Shown piece after piece: positions 51,131-59,279 of a stretch of 64,000 nt of DNA. Origin of the DNA: Rhodoglobus sp. (lineage in GTDB: Bacteria > Actinomycetota > Actinomycetes > Actinomycetales > Microbacteriaceae); assembly GCA_025463515.1 (NCBI GenBank), contig JAODAQ010000018.1, positions 42,204-106,203 on the forward strand, given 5' to 3'. The notes under the pieces were generated by a model. The model worked only from the letters and a program-made list of their open reading frames with translations, was not told the origin of the DNA and made no database searches. Positions within the stretch are counted from its first letter, which is position 1. Every line of letters starts with the position of its first letter. The position numbers and the translations under genes are program-made.

Positions 51131-51181
51131 ACTCATCGCCCAGTGGCGGGGCACTGCCTCCGGCTCTTCTGGGCGATGAGT
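51131..51181. repeat. 13-bp perfect inverted repeat
   Basis: ACTCATCGCCCAG (51131-51143) and CTGGGCGATGAGT (51169-51181) are exact inverted copies with a 25-base spacer; pairing can extend a few more bases with a bulge. It sits between the divergent DUF3137-like gene and helD, so terminator function is unlikely for either. A regulator site or an mRNA structure is possible. Confidence 0.75.
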
Positions 51182-51292
51182 TGTACTGCCCCCAGACTCC
51201 CACCGGCAGGTCCGTGGCACAAGACCCCCTCCCGCATCCACGTAGAATAGACAGTCCTGTTTTCGTGAGGTTCAGGGAGAGGCAGCACCCGG

Positions 51293-53515
51293 ATGGCGAG
51301 CGAACTCGAGCGCGAGCGCAACTACGTGGGAGCCCTGTACTCGCGCCTCGACGAGCTGCGGGACGAGGCCCAGCACCAGCTCGAATCGGTGCGCCGGTCG
51401 AACCCCGGCGGCACCCACCAGAACCGCTCCGAGCGCGACTCGTTCGCCCGCATCTACGAGGACCGGATCGCCCAGCTGCGGCAGATCGACGAGCGCCTCG
51501 CGTTCGGCAGGCTCGAGCTCGGCACCACCGACGACGACAGCGTCTATCGGTACATCGGCCGCATCGGCCTGCGCGACGAGGACCAGCAGCCGCTCCTGCT
51601 CGACTGGCGCGTGCCGCAGGCCCGCGCCTTCTACCAGGCCACGGCGGCCACGCCCCTCGGCGCCCGCGCCCGCCGGCACCTGCTGAGCCAGGGCCGGGAG
51701 ATCGTGCGCATCGACGACGAGATCTTCGACGAGGCCCTCCTGACCGAGGATGTCGCGTCCCTCCAGGGCGAGGCCGCGCTCATGGCCACCCTCACCTCGC
51801 AGCGCACCGGGCGGATGGGCGACATCGTCGCGACGATCCAGGCCGAGCAGGACGCGATCATCCGCTCCGAGCTGCGCGGCACGCTCGTCGTGCAGGGCGG
51901 CCCCGGTACGGGAAAGACTGCGGTTGCCCTGCACCGGGCCGCGTACCTGCTGTACTCGTACCGGGAGCGGCTCGCGGCATCCGGAGTCCTCATCGTCGGC
52001 CCGTCGCGCAGCTTCCTGCAGTACATCGAAGCGGTGCTGCCCTCGCTGGGCGAGACGGGCGTCGTGCTCGCGAGCGTCGGGCAGCTGTTCCCGGGCATCG
52101 ATGTGGCGCGCGAGGACGCGCCCGAGGTCGCCGCGCTGAAGGGCTCCCTCGAGATGGCCCAGCTGATCGCCCGGGCCGTGCGCTCCCGGCAGGTCGTGCC
52201 GCGGGAGCCGCAGGTGGTGGACGTGAACGGCGAGCAGCTCACCATCCCGCCGCAGCTCATCCACTCGGCCATGCAGCGCGCGTGGGACGGCAAGAAGCCC
52301 CACAACCTGGCGCGCGTGAGTTTCAACAAGGCGGCGCTCGCCGCACTCGCGCGGCTGCTCGCCGACCAGCTTCGCGACCACGGCAACACCATCGAGGACA
52401 GCGACCAGGCCTGGCTCCGGGAAGACCTGCGCACGTCGCACGACGTCAAGGTCGCCCTCAACACCGCCTGGCTCCCGCTCTCTCCCCAGAAGCTCCTACA
52501 GGACCTCTACGCGCGGCCGCAGTGGCTCGCCTCGCTCACCCCGCGCTGGACTCCGGAGCAGCGCGCGCTGCTCCTGCGCGACCGCGACCAGCCGTTCACC
52601 GTGTCGGACGTCGCCCTACTGGACGAGGCCGCCGAACTGCTCGGCGAGGTCGACGCGGCGGCCGACGGCGACAAGCGCGAGCTCAAGCAGCAGCGCAAGC
52701 GCGACCTCGAGAACGCGAAGGCCGCGATCGAGAACATGCAGGTCGAAGGCCTCGTGGATGCCCGCACCCTCGCCGAGGGCTTCGAGGCCTCCGTCGAGCG
52801 GGGCACGACGGCGGAGCTCGCCGCAGCCGACCGCACTTGGGCCTACGGGCACGTCGTGGTCGACGAGGCCCAGGAGCTCTCTCCGATGCAGTGGCGGATG
52901 CTCATGCGCCGCAACCCGCTCAAGTCGTTCACGATCGTCGGAGATATCGCGCAGGCCTCCGCCGCGGCGGGCACCTCGAGCTGGGCTGCCGCCCTTGAGC
53001 CGCACGTGACCGACTGGCGCCTCGAGGAGCTCACCGTCAACTACCGCACGCCCGCGCAGATCTCCGAGGTCGCGGAGGCGATGGCGGTCGCGCACGGCGT
53101 GAACATCACCCGGTCCCGCGCGGTGCGCGAGAGCGAGTGGCCGGTGGACGTGGTGCGGACGGACGACCTCTTCGCCGCCGTTGCGGCTACGGTCGCCGCC
53201 GATCGCGCCATCGGTGACGGCACTGTCGCCGTCATCGTGAGCGAGTCGCTCGTCGACGACGTGTGGCCCGCGCTCGCGGCATCCCTGGGCCCGCAGGTCG
53301 GGAGGGGCGCCGCCGGCCTGAACCGGGCGGTGGCCGTGCTGACCCCGCAGGAGTCGAAGGGGCTCGAGTTCGACGCGGTCGTGGTTGTGGAGCCGCAGCG
53401 CATCGTCGACGAGATCGCCCGCGGTGCAGCGGCCCTGTACGTCGCGATGACGCGCCCCACTCAGCGTCTGCACCTCGTCACGACCGAAAACCTTCCAGCA
53501 GGCATCTCCTCATAG
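51293..53515 (+). CDS. helD: HelD-like RNA polymerase recycling helicase
   Basis: A 740-residue UvrD/Rep-type ATPase of the HelD family, which strips stalled RNA polymerase from DNA and can influence rifampicin sensitivity in actinobacteria. The N-terminal coiled coil (about 1-75, ERERNYVGALYSRLDELRDEA) inserts into polymerase. VQGGPGTGKTAVALHRAAYLLY (about 202) is Walker A, VVDEAQELSPMQW (about 522) motif II, NYRTPAQI motif IV and TPQESKGLEFDAVVV motif V. The length fits the actinobacterial class. A TAGAAT at 51243 could be a -10 box. Confidence 0.92.
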   Translation: MASELERERNYVGALYSRLDELRDEAQHQLESVRRSNPGGTHQNRSERDSFARIYEDRIAQLRQIDERLAFGRLELGTTDDDSVYRYIGRIGLRDEDQQPLLLDWRVPQARAFYQATAATPLGARARRHLLSQGREIVRIDDEIFDEALLTEDVASLQGEAALMATLTSQRTGRMGDIVATIQAEQDAIIRSELRGTLVVQGGPGTGKTAVALHRAAYLLYSYRERLAASGVLIVGPSRSFLQYIEAVLPSLGETGVVLASVGQLFPGIDVAREDAPEVAALKGSLEMAQLIARAVRSRQVVPREPQVVDVNGEQLTIPPQLIHSAMQRAWDGKKPHNLARVSFNKAALAALARLLADQLRDHGNTIEDSDQAWLREDLRTSHDVKVALNTAWLPLSPQKLLQDLYARPQWLASLTPRWTPEQRALLLRDRDQPFTVSDVALLDEAAELLGEVDAAADGDKRELKQQRKRDLENAKAAIENMQVEGLVDARTLAEGFEASVERGTTAELAAADRTWAYGHVVVDEAQELSPMQWRMLMRRNPLKSFTIVGDIAQASAAAGTSSWAAALEPHVTDWRLEELTVNYRTPAQISEVAEAMAVAHGVNITRSRAVRESEWPVDVVRTDDLFAAVAATVAADRAIGDGTVAVIVSESLVDDVWPALAASLGPQVGRGAAGLNRAVAVLTPQESKGLEFDAVVVVEPQRIVDEIARGAAALYVAMTRPTQRLHLVTTENLPAGISS

Positions 53516-53526
53516 ACGCTGTGAGT

Positions 53527-53557
53527 CCCCCGCATAGGGATGCCTACTAGTGGGGGC
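53527..53557 (+). terminator. hairpin after helD
   Basis: CCCCC (53527) and GGGGG (about 53552) enclose an inner TAGG-GATG-CCTA stem-loop, 12 bases after the helD stop. It is a plausible terminator, without a U-tract. Confidence 0.4.
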
Positions 53558-53690
53558 TGTGCGAGCTTGTCCCGTGCGCGCACACTGTAACTACGAACAA
53601 GCCTTCGGGGGAGGGAATGTTCGGGTAGTGAACATCAAAGCGACACGTCGCAGCGAGTAGGGCCGGAGGCGGGGGAGCCTCCGGCCCAAC
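53558..53690 (+). ncRNA. candidate small transcript or peptide gene between two hairpins
   Basis: This stretch is bounded by the helD hairpin and the strong hairpin at 53660-53687. It includes a purine-rich GGGGGAGGG (53607-53615), ATG-TTC-GGG-TAG (53617-53628) and an overlapping GTG frame (53628-53660) of 10 codons (MNIKATRRSE) ending where the second hairpin starts. It could be a small RNA or a peptide gene; no homology can be claimed. Confidence 0.3.
53660..53687 (+). terminator. strong GC-rich terminator hairpin
   Basis: GGGCCGGAGGC (53660-53670), six-base loop, GCCTCCGGCCC (53677-53687): a perfect 11-bp stem, followed by AACGTTCTT. It ends transcripts from the left, 56 bases before the NERD-domain gene. 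Confidence 0.75.
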
Positions 53691-53742
53691 GTTCTTCCAG
53701 TCTTGATAGGCACAGCGTCCCCTACAGCGAAGAGGGGGAGGG

Positions 53743-54540
53743 ATGCACAACAACCGCATCCTCCGCGAGCGAGTTGCGGGGCAGTCGGCCATGGCCGCCG
53801 TCGTCCGCGCGCAGGCCTCAGCGCCGCCGCTCGGCCGCCTCGCCCGCGTCTTCGGAGCCAGCCCGCTCACGCCCCAGGCCCGCGCGGAGTACCGCGGCGC
53901 CCTCGGCGAACTGCTCGTCGGCGACGTTCTCGAGAACCTCGGGCCCACCTGGGACGTGCTGCACGACCTTCCGCTCGACGGCATAGTCGTCGACCACCTG
54001 CTGATCGGCCGCGCGGGCGTCTTCACCGTCCGTGCCGCCAACTACGGCCGCAACGAGGTCACGATCGACCGCGACACCATCACCGTGGGCGGCGAGCAGC
54101 GCGACGACCTCGCCCGTGCGGTCGCCGGCGCTGCAGAAGTCGCGCGGCTGCTCTCCGCGGCGGCCGGCAAGCCGATCCGGGTGCGCCCGCTGCTCGTGGT
54201 CGTCGATCCGCTCCGGCTCGCCATCAGGGCTCCCGCGCCCGGCGTCCGCGTGCTCGCCTCGCGCGACCTCGAGCGCGTGCTCGCCGAGTCGCCGCGCACG
54301 CTCACCGGCGAGGAGGTCGCCGAGGTCTCCGACCTGGCCGACCTCCAAGGCACCTGGCCCGCTGCGGCAACACCCGAGCTCGACACCCAGGCGCTGCACC
54401 GCGACTTCGGCACGATCCGCACGAGCGTCAACGACTCCTTCGTGCGGCGGATCCTGTGGACGGCCGCGGCCACCATCGTGGTCTACGGCTCGGTGTGCTC
54501 CGTGATCGCCGCTCTCGTCACGGTGGTCGTCAACTCGTAG
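53743..54540 (+). CDS. NERD-domain membrane-anchored protein, paralogue 1
   Basis: A 265-residue protein with a basic N-terminus, a NERD (nuclease-related) domain at about 48-160, and a C-terminal membrane helix (237-260). GALGELLVGDVLENLGPTWDVLHDLPLD and VVDHLLIGRAGVFTVRAANY match the fold; the Glu of GE and the Asp of VDH are kept, but the TKN motif that usually supplies the catalytic lysine reads AAN. It may therefore be inactive as a nuclease. ATG 53743 directly follows GGGGGAGGG. It has a paralogue at 59788. Confidence 0.82.
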   Translation: MHNNRILRERVAGQSAMAAVVRAQASAPPLGRLARVFGASPLTPQARAEYRGALGELLVGDVLENLGPTWDVLHDLPLDGIVVDHLLIGRAGVFTVRAANYGRNEVTIDRDTITVGGEQRDDLARAVAGAAEVARLLSAAAGKPIRVRPLLVVVDPLRLAIRAPAPGVRVLASRDLERVLAESPRTLTGEEVAEVSDLADLQGTWPAAATPELDTQALHRDFGTIRTSVNDSFVRRILWTAAATIVVYGSVCSVIAALVTVVVNS

Positions 54541-54567
54541 CCATTCCCGCGGCGTATCGTGAAGCGC

Positions 54568-55296
54568 ATGGGACAGATGATCGACATTGACGGCGTCAGC
54601 GCCTACCGGGCAGAGCCGGCGGGCGATCCGCGCGGCGGTCTCATCGTCATCCACGAGATCTGGGGCCTCGTCGACCACATCAAGAACGTGGCCGACCGCT
54701 TCGCCGCCGAGGGCTATCTGGTGATCGCGCCCGACATCCTGAGCGTCATCGGGCTCACCCCCTCGGTCGGAGCAGAGCTGCACGCCCTGCAGGCCGAGCG
54801 GGACGAGGCGAAGCGGCTCGCGGGCCAGCCGCGCATGCGCGAGCTGTTCTCCGGGATGAGCTCGCCCGACTTCGCCGCGGGCGCTGTCGCCTCGCTCACG
54901 AAGGTCGTCGACTACCTCAAGGTGCAGCCGGGGGTCGACGGGCGGATCGCGGTCACGGGCTTCTGCTTCGGCGGCACGTACTCGTTCGCGCTCGTCGCCG
55001 CCGACCCCCGGGTCCGTGCGGCGGTGCCGTGGTACGGGTCGGCGCCGGGTCCGGAGGCCATCGCCCGCATCGACGCGCCCGTCCTCGCGATCTACGGCAG
55101 CATCGACGAGCGGCTCATGGCGGCGCTGCCCGACGTGAGCGCCGCGATGACCGGCGCCGGGGTGGACTTCACCGCCAAGGTCTACGAGGGGGCGAAGCAC
55201 GCCTTCTTCAACGACACCGGCTCGAACTACGATCGGGATGCCGCGGCCGACGCCTGGCCGCTGGCGCTCGCCTTCCTCGAAAAGGAGCTCGCATGA
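54568..55296 (+). CDS. dienelactone hydrolase-family protein
   Basis: A 242-residue alpha/beta hydrolase with a cysteine nucleophile: VIHEIWGLVDH carries the conserved Glu, VTGFCFGGTYS the Cys, YGSIDER the Asp and GAKHAFFN the His. Such enzymes open dienelactones in aromatic catabolism or hydrolyse related esters. ATG 54568 is preferred; a GTG 9 bases upstream is possible. The stop overlaps the next gene by 4 bases, forming a three-gene operon. Confidence 0.92.
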   Translation: MGQMIDIDGVSAYRAEPAGDPRGGLIVIHEIWGLVDHIKNVADRFAAEGYLVIAPDILSVIGLTPSVGAELHALQAERDEAKRLAGQPRMRELFSGMSSPDFAAGAVASLTKVVDYLKVQPGVDGRIAVTGFCFGGTYSFALVAADPRVRAAVPWYGSAPGPEAIARIDAPVLAIYGSIDERLMAALPDVSAAMTGAGVDFTAKVYEGAKHAFFNDTGSNYDRDAAADAWPLALAFLEKELA

Positions 55297-55661
55297 CTGC
55301 TGTGTCTGCCGCCACTGTCGCGGCCTGGGTCGACCTGTACCGCGCCGCGTGGGTGTCGAACCGCGCCGACGACATCCGCGCGGCCTTCACCGAAGACGCC
55401 GAGTACCGCGGCCGCCCGCACGAGGAGCCCGTTGTCGGGCATCCGGCGATCGTTGCCGATTGGCTGGACAACCAGGACGCCCCGGGCACCTGGGCCTTCG
55501 AGTGGCACCCCGTCGCGCTCGAGGGCGATGTGGCAGTCATCCAGGGCGTGACCGCGTACTCGCTGGGCGAGAAGAGCGGTACGTACGACAACCTGTGGGT
55601 GATCCGGCTCGCCGACGACGGCCGCGCCCGGGAGTTCACGGACTGGTGGATCGGTAGGTGA
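55293..55661 (+). CDS. NTF2/SnoaL-like protein
   Basis: A 122-residue protein with a cone-shaped NTF2-like fold pattern: a first helix (AAWVDLYRAAWVSNRADDIRAAF), TEDAEYRGRPHEEPVVGHPAI, then strands FEWHPVALEGDVAVIQGVTAY and WVIRLADDGRAREFTDWWI. Members are enzymes or ligand binders, often of polyketide-type or hydroxy compounds. ATG 55293 is preceded by AAAGGAG (55281-55287) and overlaps the hydrolase stop. Its stop overlaps the next gene. Confidence 0.85.
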   Translation: MTAVSAATVAAWVDLYRAAWVSNRADDIRAAFTEDAEYRGRPHEEPVVGHPAIVADWLDNQDAPGTWAFEWHPVALEGDVAVIQGVTAYSLGEKSGTYDNLWVIRLADDGRAREFTDWWIGR

Positions 55662-56275
55662 CATCCCGCACCCGCTACGTGCTCCTCGGCGTCGGCGGGC
55701 TCGCACTCGCGGTGGCCGTGGGGCTGCTCGTCGCGTTCGTGCTGCGCTCGCTGCCGGTGGCGCAGCCCGCGGCACCGGCGCCGGCGGCATCCACGCCCCC
55801 CGCGCCCGCCGGTCCGATCGCCCCGCCGCCGCCCGCGGAGGCCGAGCCGCGCCCGGAGGCGGGCCAGAACGAGTGCGTCGACGCCCTGGGTGACGCGGCG
55901 GTCGACCTCGACTCGGTGCAGCTCGAGTTCCACGACGACGACCTGGTCGCGCAGTTCCGCTTCGCCGCAGCTCCCGAGGGCGAGGTCGGGTTCGGCCTCA
56001 ACCTCGAGCGGCGCGGCGACAAGGCCTACCTGCTGGGCGTCGCGCTTCAGGACGGCGACGTCGACAGGGTGTTCGTGCAGGACTTCGACCGCTCAGACAC
56101 CGACGACCTCGACACCGACGCCGTGACCGCCGACGGCAGCACGTTCACCGTCGTCTTCGAGCGCGACGCGATCAGGCGCATCGGCAACGACTGGCAGTGG
56201 TCGGCGTTCGCGACGGCGGCCGGGGCCGATCCCGACCTGTGCCCCGACTCCGAGCAGCTCGAGTTCGAGCGCTAG
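55658..56275 (+). CDS. membrane-anchored secreted protein of unknown function
   Basis: A 205-residue protein with one N-terminal membrane helix (residues 7-29), a Pro/Ala-rich linker (about 35-70) and an extracytoplasmic beta-rich domain (75-205). Two cysteines (about 73 and 196) could form a disulphide. VQLEFHDDDLVAQFRF and GFGLNLERRGDKAYLLGVALQ suggest a beta-sandwich. GTG 55658 overlaps the previous stop by 4 bases. No family recognised. Confidence 0.78.
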   Translation: MTSRTRYVLLGVGGLALAVAVGLLVAFVLRSLPVAQPAAPAPAASTPPAPAGPIAPPPPAEAEPRPEAGQNECVDALGDAAVDLDSVQLEFHDDDLVAQFRFAAAPEGEVGFGLNLERRGDKAYLLGVALQDGDVDRVFVQDFDRSDTDDLDTDAVTADGSTFTVVFERDAIRRIGNDWQWSAFATAAGADPDLCPDSEQLEFER

Positions 56276-56291
56276 CGTGCTCTCGGCGCCG

Positions 56292-57470
56292 CTACTCCGA
56301 GATGCAGGCGCCGGATGACACGGGCTCGGTCAGTCCCGCGGCCTGGTTGGTGACCGGCTCCAGCTCGGCCATGGTCATCGCGTAGCCGACCTTCTCGTTG
56401 TCGCTGCTGCGCGCGAACACGACGCCCGCGACCGAGCCGTCGAGCGTGAGCAGCGGGCCGCCGGAGTTGCCCTCGCGCACATCGGCGGCCAGCGTGTAGA
56501 CCTCGCGCTGGTTGCGAGTCTCGCCGTAGATGTCGGGCACCGCCGGGCTCGTGACGGAGATGACGTTCGCCGCCCCGGAGGAGAACGGGCCGCCGAACGG
56601 GTAGCCCTCGAACGCGGCATCCGTGTCGGCGGGCAGTGTTGCGCCGAGGGGCAGTGCCGGAGCGTCGAGGCCGGGCACGGCCAGGACGGCGAGGTCGTCG
56701 ACCGGGTCGAAGTAGACGACGGTGCCGGCGAGGGACTGACCGCTGAGCGTCTCGACTACGGGCTCGGTCACTCCGGCCACGACGTGCGCATTGGTGACGA
56801 TCCGGTCGTCGTAGACGACGAAGCCCGAGCCTGACTGCGAGACGCCGCACGCGTAGGCATTGCCCGTGATGCGCACGACGGACTGCGCCGCGGCGTTGAG
56901 CGCGCCGCTGCCGGTGTCGATCTGGGGGATGGTGGGCTTGCCCTCGAGGGCGCCGGTGAAAAGGGGGATGCCCTTGTCGACGACGGCTCCGCGCACCTGG
57001 GCCAGGAACGCCTCGACCGGGTCGGGCGTGAGCGTGTTGACGATGCGCAGGAACGTGGAGCCGGAGATCGCCCGTGACAGGATCGGCACGCCGAGCTGGG
57101 CCACGCTGAACGAGACCATCGAGGCGACGAGCGCGGCGACGATTCCCGTGACAAGGGCGCCCAGGACGCGGTCGAGCCCGCTGAGGGGGCTGTGCAGGAT
57201 GCCGCGGCGCACCGACCGCCCGATGAAGCTGCCGAGCGCGTGCCCGATCGCGACGAACCCGATGGCGACGACCACGGTGACGCCGAGCCGCAGGAACGGG
57301 ATCGGGACCAGGGGCGCGACCAGGGGCGCGAGGAAGAACGCGGCGATGATGCCCGCGATGATGCCGGCGATCGTGAAGATGCTGCGGGAGAGGCCGTTGC
57401 GGAAGCCGTAGACGACGTACGCGAGGAGCATGAGGACCAGCAGGACATCCAGGATGAGCGACTCGGTCAC
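56292..57470 (-). CDS. marP: MarP-type membrane-anchored periplasmic serine protease
   Basis: A 392-residue protein fusing a four-helix CvpA-like membrane domain (1-150, VLLVLMLLAYVVYGFRNGL) to a chymotrypsin-like protease (about 195-392). The triad is visible: TNAHVVAG (His about 228), DPVDDLAVLAVPG (Asp about 257) and VREGNSGGPLL (Ser about 335). A QSGSGFVV cysteine pair (ACGVSQ and ACISE) may form the redox disulphide known in MarP. In mycobacteria MarP gives acid and oxidative-stress resistance by processing a cell-wall hydrolase. GTG 57470 has GGAGG 8 bases ahead. Confidence 0.93.
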   Translation of the reverse strand: MTESLILDVLLVLMLLAYVVYGFRNGLSRSIFTIAGIIAGIIAAFFLAPLVAPLVPIPFLRLGVTVVVAIGFVAIGHALGSFIGRSVRRGILHSPLSGLDRVLGALVTGIVAALVASMVSFSVAQLGVPILSRAISGSTFLRIVNTLTPDPVEAFLAQVRGAVVDKGIPLFTGALEGKPTIPQIDTGSGALNAAAQSVVRITGNAYACGVSQSGSGFVVYDDRIVTNAHVVAGVTEPVVETLSGQSLAGTVVYFDPVDDLAVLAVPGLDAPALPLGATLPADTDAAFEGYPFGGPFSSGAANVISVTSPAVPDIYGETRNQREVYTLAADVREGNSGGPLLTLDGSVAGVVFARSSDNEKVGYAMTMAELEPVTNQAAGLTEPVSSGACISE

Positions 57471-57490
57471 GTGCCCATCCTCCCATGGCC

Positions 57491-57601
57491 GGTTGGGTAG
57501 GCCGCCCGCGGCCGTATCGAAACCGGTGGGTTGAGTAGGCCCCCTAGGGCCGTATCGAAACCCGGTGGGTTGAGTAGGCCGCCCGCGGCCGTATCGAAAC
57601 C
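57491..57601 (-). repeat. three direct copies of the intergenic half element, copy F
   Basis: Three tandem arms, GGTTGGGTAGGCC...GTATCGAAACC at 57491-57524, then GGTTGAGTAGG-type arms at 57529-57562 and 57568-57601, with a period of about 38. They are not inverted as at other loci. The last one abuts the stop codon of the sigma factor gene, and the block separates two genes on the minus strand. Confidence 0.85.
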
Positions 57602-58818
57602 TAGCTCGACACCGCCGCGATCCGCCGGTCGAGGTGCCGCTGTTCGGCGGGGTTGGCGGCCAGCGCCCGGGCCCGGCGCAGGGCGGCGGCCGCGGCATCC
57701 GGATCGCCTGCCTTGGCGAGCAGCTCCCCGCGGGCCGCCCAGTAGAGGTGGTAGTCGTCGAGCCCCGTGACGCAGTCGAGCAGGGCGAGCCCCGCGGGCG
57801 CGCCGTCGGCCATGGCGACGGCAACTGCCCGGTTGAGCGCAACGACGGGGGAGGGCGCGAGCTCGAGCAGCTGCGCGTAGGCCGAGGCGATCGCGGGCCA
57901 GTCGGTGTCGGCGGCGGTGCGCGCATTGGCGTGCTGGGAGGCGATCCAGGCCTGCAGCTGGAACGCCCCGGGTACCTCGAGCGCGAGCGCCGACGCGAGC
58001 ACCTGATTCGCCTCCACGATTCCCGCGAAGTCCCACGTCGTGCGGTCCTGTGCCTCGAGCAGCACGAGCTGGTCGCCGACGAAGCGCGACGAGGTGCGCG
58101 CCCGCCCGTACAGCTCGAGCGCGAGCAGCCCCAGCACCTCCGCATTCGAGGGCAGCTGGGATGCCAGTGCCGATGTCAGACGGATCGACTCGTCCACGAG
58201 GTCGACCCGCGCGCCCGCCGACGACCGCGACAGGTAGCCCTCGTTGTAGATCAGGTAGAGCACCGTCAGGACGGCCTCGACGCGCTCGCTCAGGGAGGAG
58301 GGGATCGAGAGGGGGATGCCGGCGTCCCGGATCTTGCGCTTCGCCCGCACGATCCGCTGCGCGAGGGTCGCCTCCGGCACCAGGTACGCCGCCGCGATCT
58401 CGGGCGTGGTGAGGCCGCCCACGAGCCGGAGAGTCAGGGCGACCTGGGCATCGCGGTCGAGTGCCGGATGGCAGCACAGCAGCACGAGCCGCAGGTGCTC
58501 GTCGCCCACGTCAGAGCGCTCGATGATCATCTCGGGCTCCTCCTCTTCGGGCAGTGTGATCAGGTACGAGGCCGCCTGGAGCCTGCGCCGCTCAGCTGCT
58601 GCGCGGCGCAGGCGGTCGACGGCGCGGTTGTGCGCCACGGTGTACAGCCAGCCCGCCGGGTTGGCCGGCACGGCCTCCCACGACGCGGCCGCGAGCAGGG
58701 CATCCTGCACCGCCTCGTCTGCCAGGTCGAGGTCGCCGAAACGGTGCGCGAGGAGGGCGAGGACGTGCCCGCCCTCCTCGCGCGCGAGACGGGTTACCGC
58801 CTCATCGAACTGTGACAA
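57601..58818 (-). CDS. ECF-family RNA polymerase sigma factor (ECF42-like)
   Basis: A 405-residue sigma factor with sigma region 2 (LALLAHRFGDLDLADEAVQDALLAA) and region 4 (TPEIAAAYLVPEATLAQRIVRAKRKI), then a long C-terminal extension (about 185-405) with helical TPR-like segments (VLGLLALELYGRA, LLAKAGDPDAAAAALRRARAL). That layout is the ECF42 group, normally encoded beside a DGPF/YciI protein, exactly as here. No anti-sigma gene is expected. The start is TTG 58818, directly abutting the YciI stop, consistent with translational coupling. Confidence 0.92.
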   Translation of the reverse strand: MSQFDEAVTRLAREEGGHVLALLAHRFGDLDLADEAVQDALLAAASWEAVPANPAGWLYTVAHNRAVDRLRRAAAERRRLQAASYLITLPEEEEPEMIIERSDVGDEHLRLVLLCCHPALDRDAQVALTLRLVGGLTTPEIAAAYLVPEATLAQRIVRAKRKIRDAGIPLSIPSSLSERVEAVLTVLYLIYNEGYLSRSSAGARVDLVDESIRLTSALASQLPSNAEVLGLLALELYGRARTSSRFVGDQLVLLEAQDRTTWDFAGIVEANQVLASALALEVPGAFQLQAWIASQHANARTAADTDWPAIASAYAQLLELAPSPVVALNRAVAVAMADGAPAGLALLDCVTGLDDYHLYWAARGELLAKAGDPDAAAAALRRARALAANPAEQRHLDRRIAAVSS

Positions 58819-59178
58819 CTAGCCCGCGTCAGGGCGGAACGCGATCGGGCGCACCTCGATGGCCGCGTCGGTGAAGGGCATCCCCGCCGCGAGCGCGAGC
58901 GCCTCGTCGAGGTCTGCGGCACTGATCACGTAGTAGCCGCCGAGCTGCTCCTTCGTCTCGGCGAAGGGGCCGTCGACGACGGTGTCCTTGCCGGCGACGC
59001 GACGGATGGTCGTGGCCGTCTCGGTGGGCTGCAGTCGCCCGCCGCCGATCCAGTGGCCGCCGTCGATGAGCTTCTGGTTGTACGCCGTCCAGCTCGCCAT
59101 GTACTCGTCGAAGCCGGGGTCGCCGGGCATCATGACGGCACGAGTCTCGGTCTCACCGAGGAAGAGCATGTATTCCAT
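58819..59178 (-). CDS. YciI/DGPF-domain protein
   Basis: A 119-residue protein with VVDGPFAETKEQLGGYYVI, the DGPF signature, and a ferredoxin-like YciI fold (MEYMLFLGETE start, AMPFTDAAIEVRPI end). Such proteins are the usual partner of ECF42 sigma factors and may sense or act on a small molecule. ATG 59178 is chosen because the upstream sequence has no YciI character. It precedes the sigma factor gene in the same transcript. Confidence 0.9.
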   Translation of the reverse strand: MEYMLFLGETETRAVMMPGDPGFDEYMASWTAYNQKLIDGGHWIGGGRLQPTETATTIRRVAGKDTVVDGPFAETKEQLGGYYVISAADLDEALALAAGMPFTDAAIEVRPIAFRPDAG

Positions 59179-59232
59179 TGTCTGTTCCTTACGTCGGAGG
59201 AACGGGAATCTCCCGCCTCTCGGAAACATGAC

Positions 59233-59265
59233 GCAGCGCCCCCGCCGAATCGACAGGGGCGCTGC
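59233..59265 (-). terminator. hairpin after the lipoprotein gene
   Basis: GCAGCGCCCC (59233-59242) and GGGGCGCTGC (59256-59265) form a perfect 10-bp stem with a 13-base loop, 14 bases beyond the lipoprotein stop. It likely separates that gene from the YciI-sigma operon. Confidence 0.65.
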
Positions 59266-59279
59266 AAGTTTCTCAGGAA

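Noticed and set aside
57491..57601. Possible CRISPR array
   Set aside because: Three near-identical units abut with almost no unique spacers, and the unit matches the genome's intergenic repeat; no cas genes are present.
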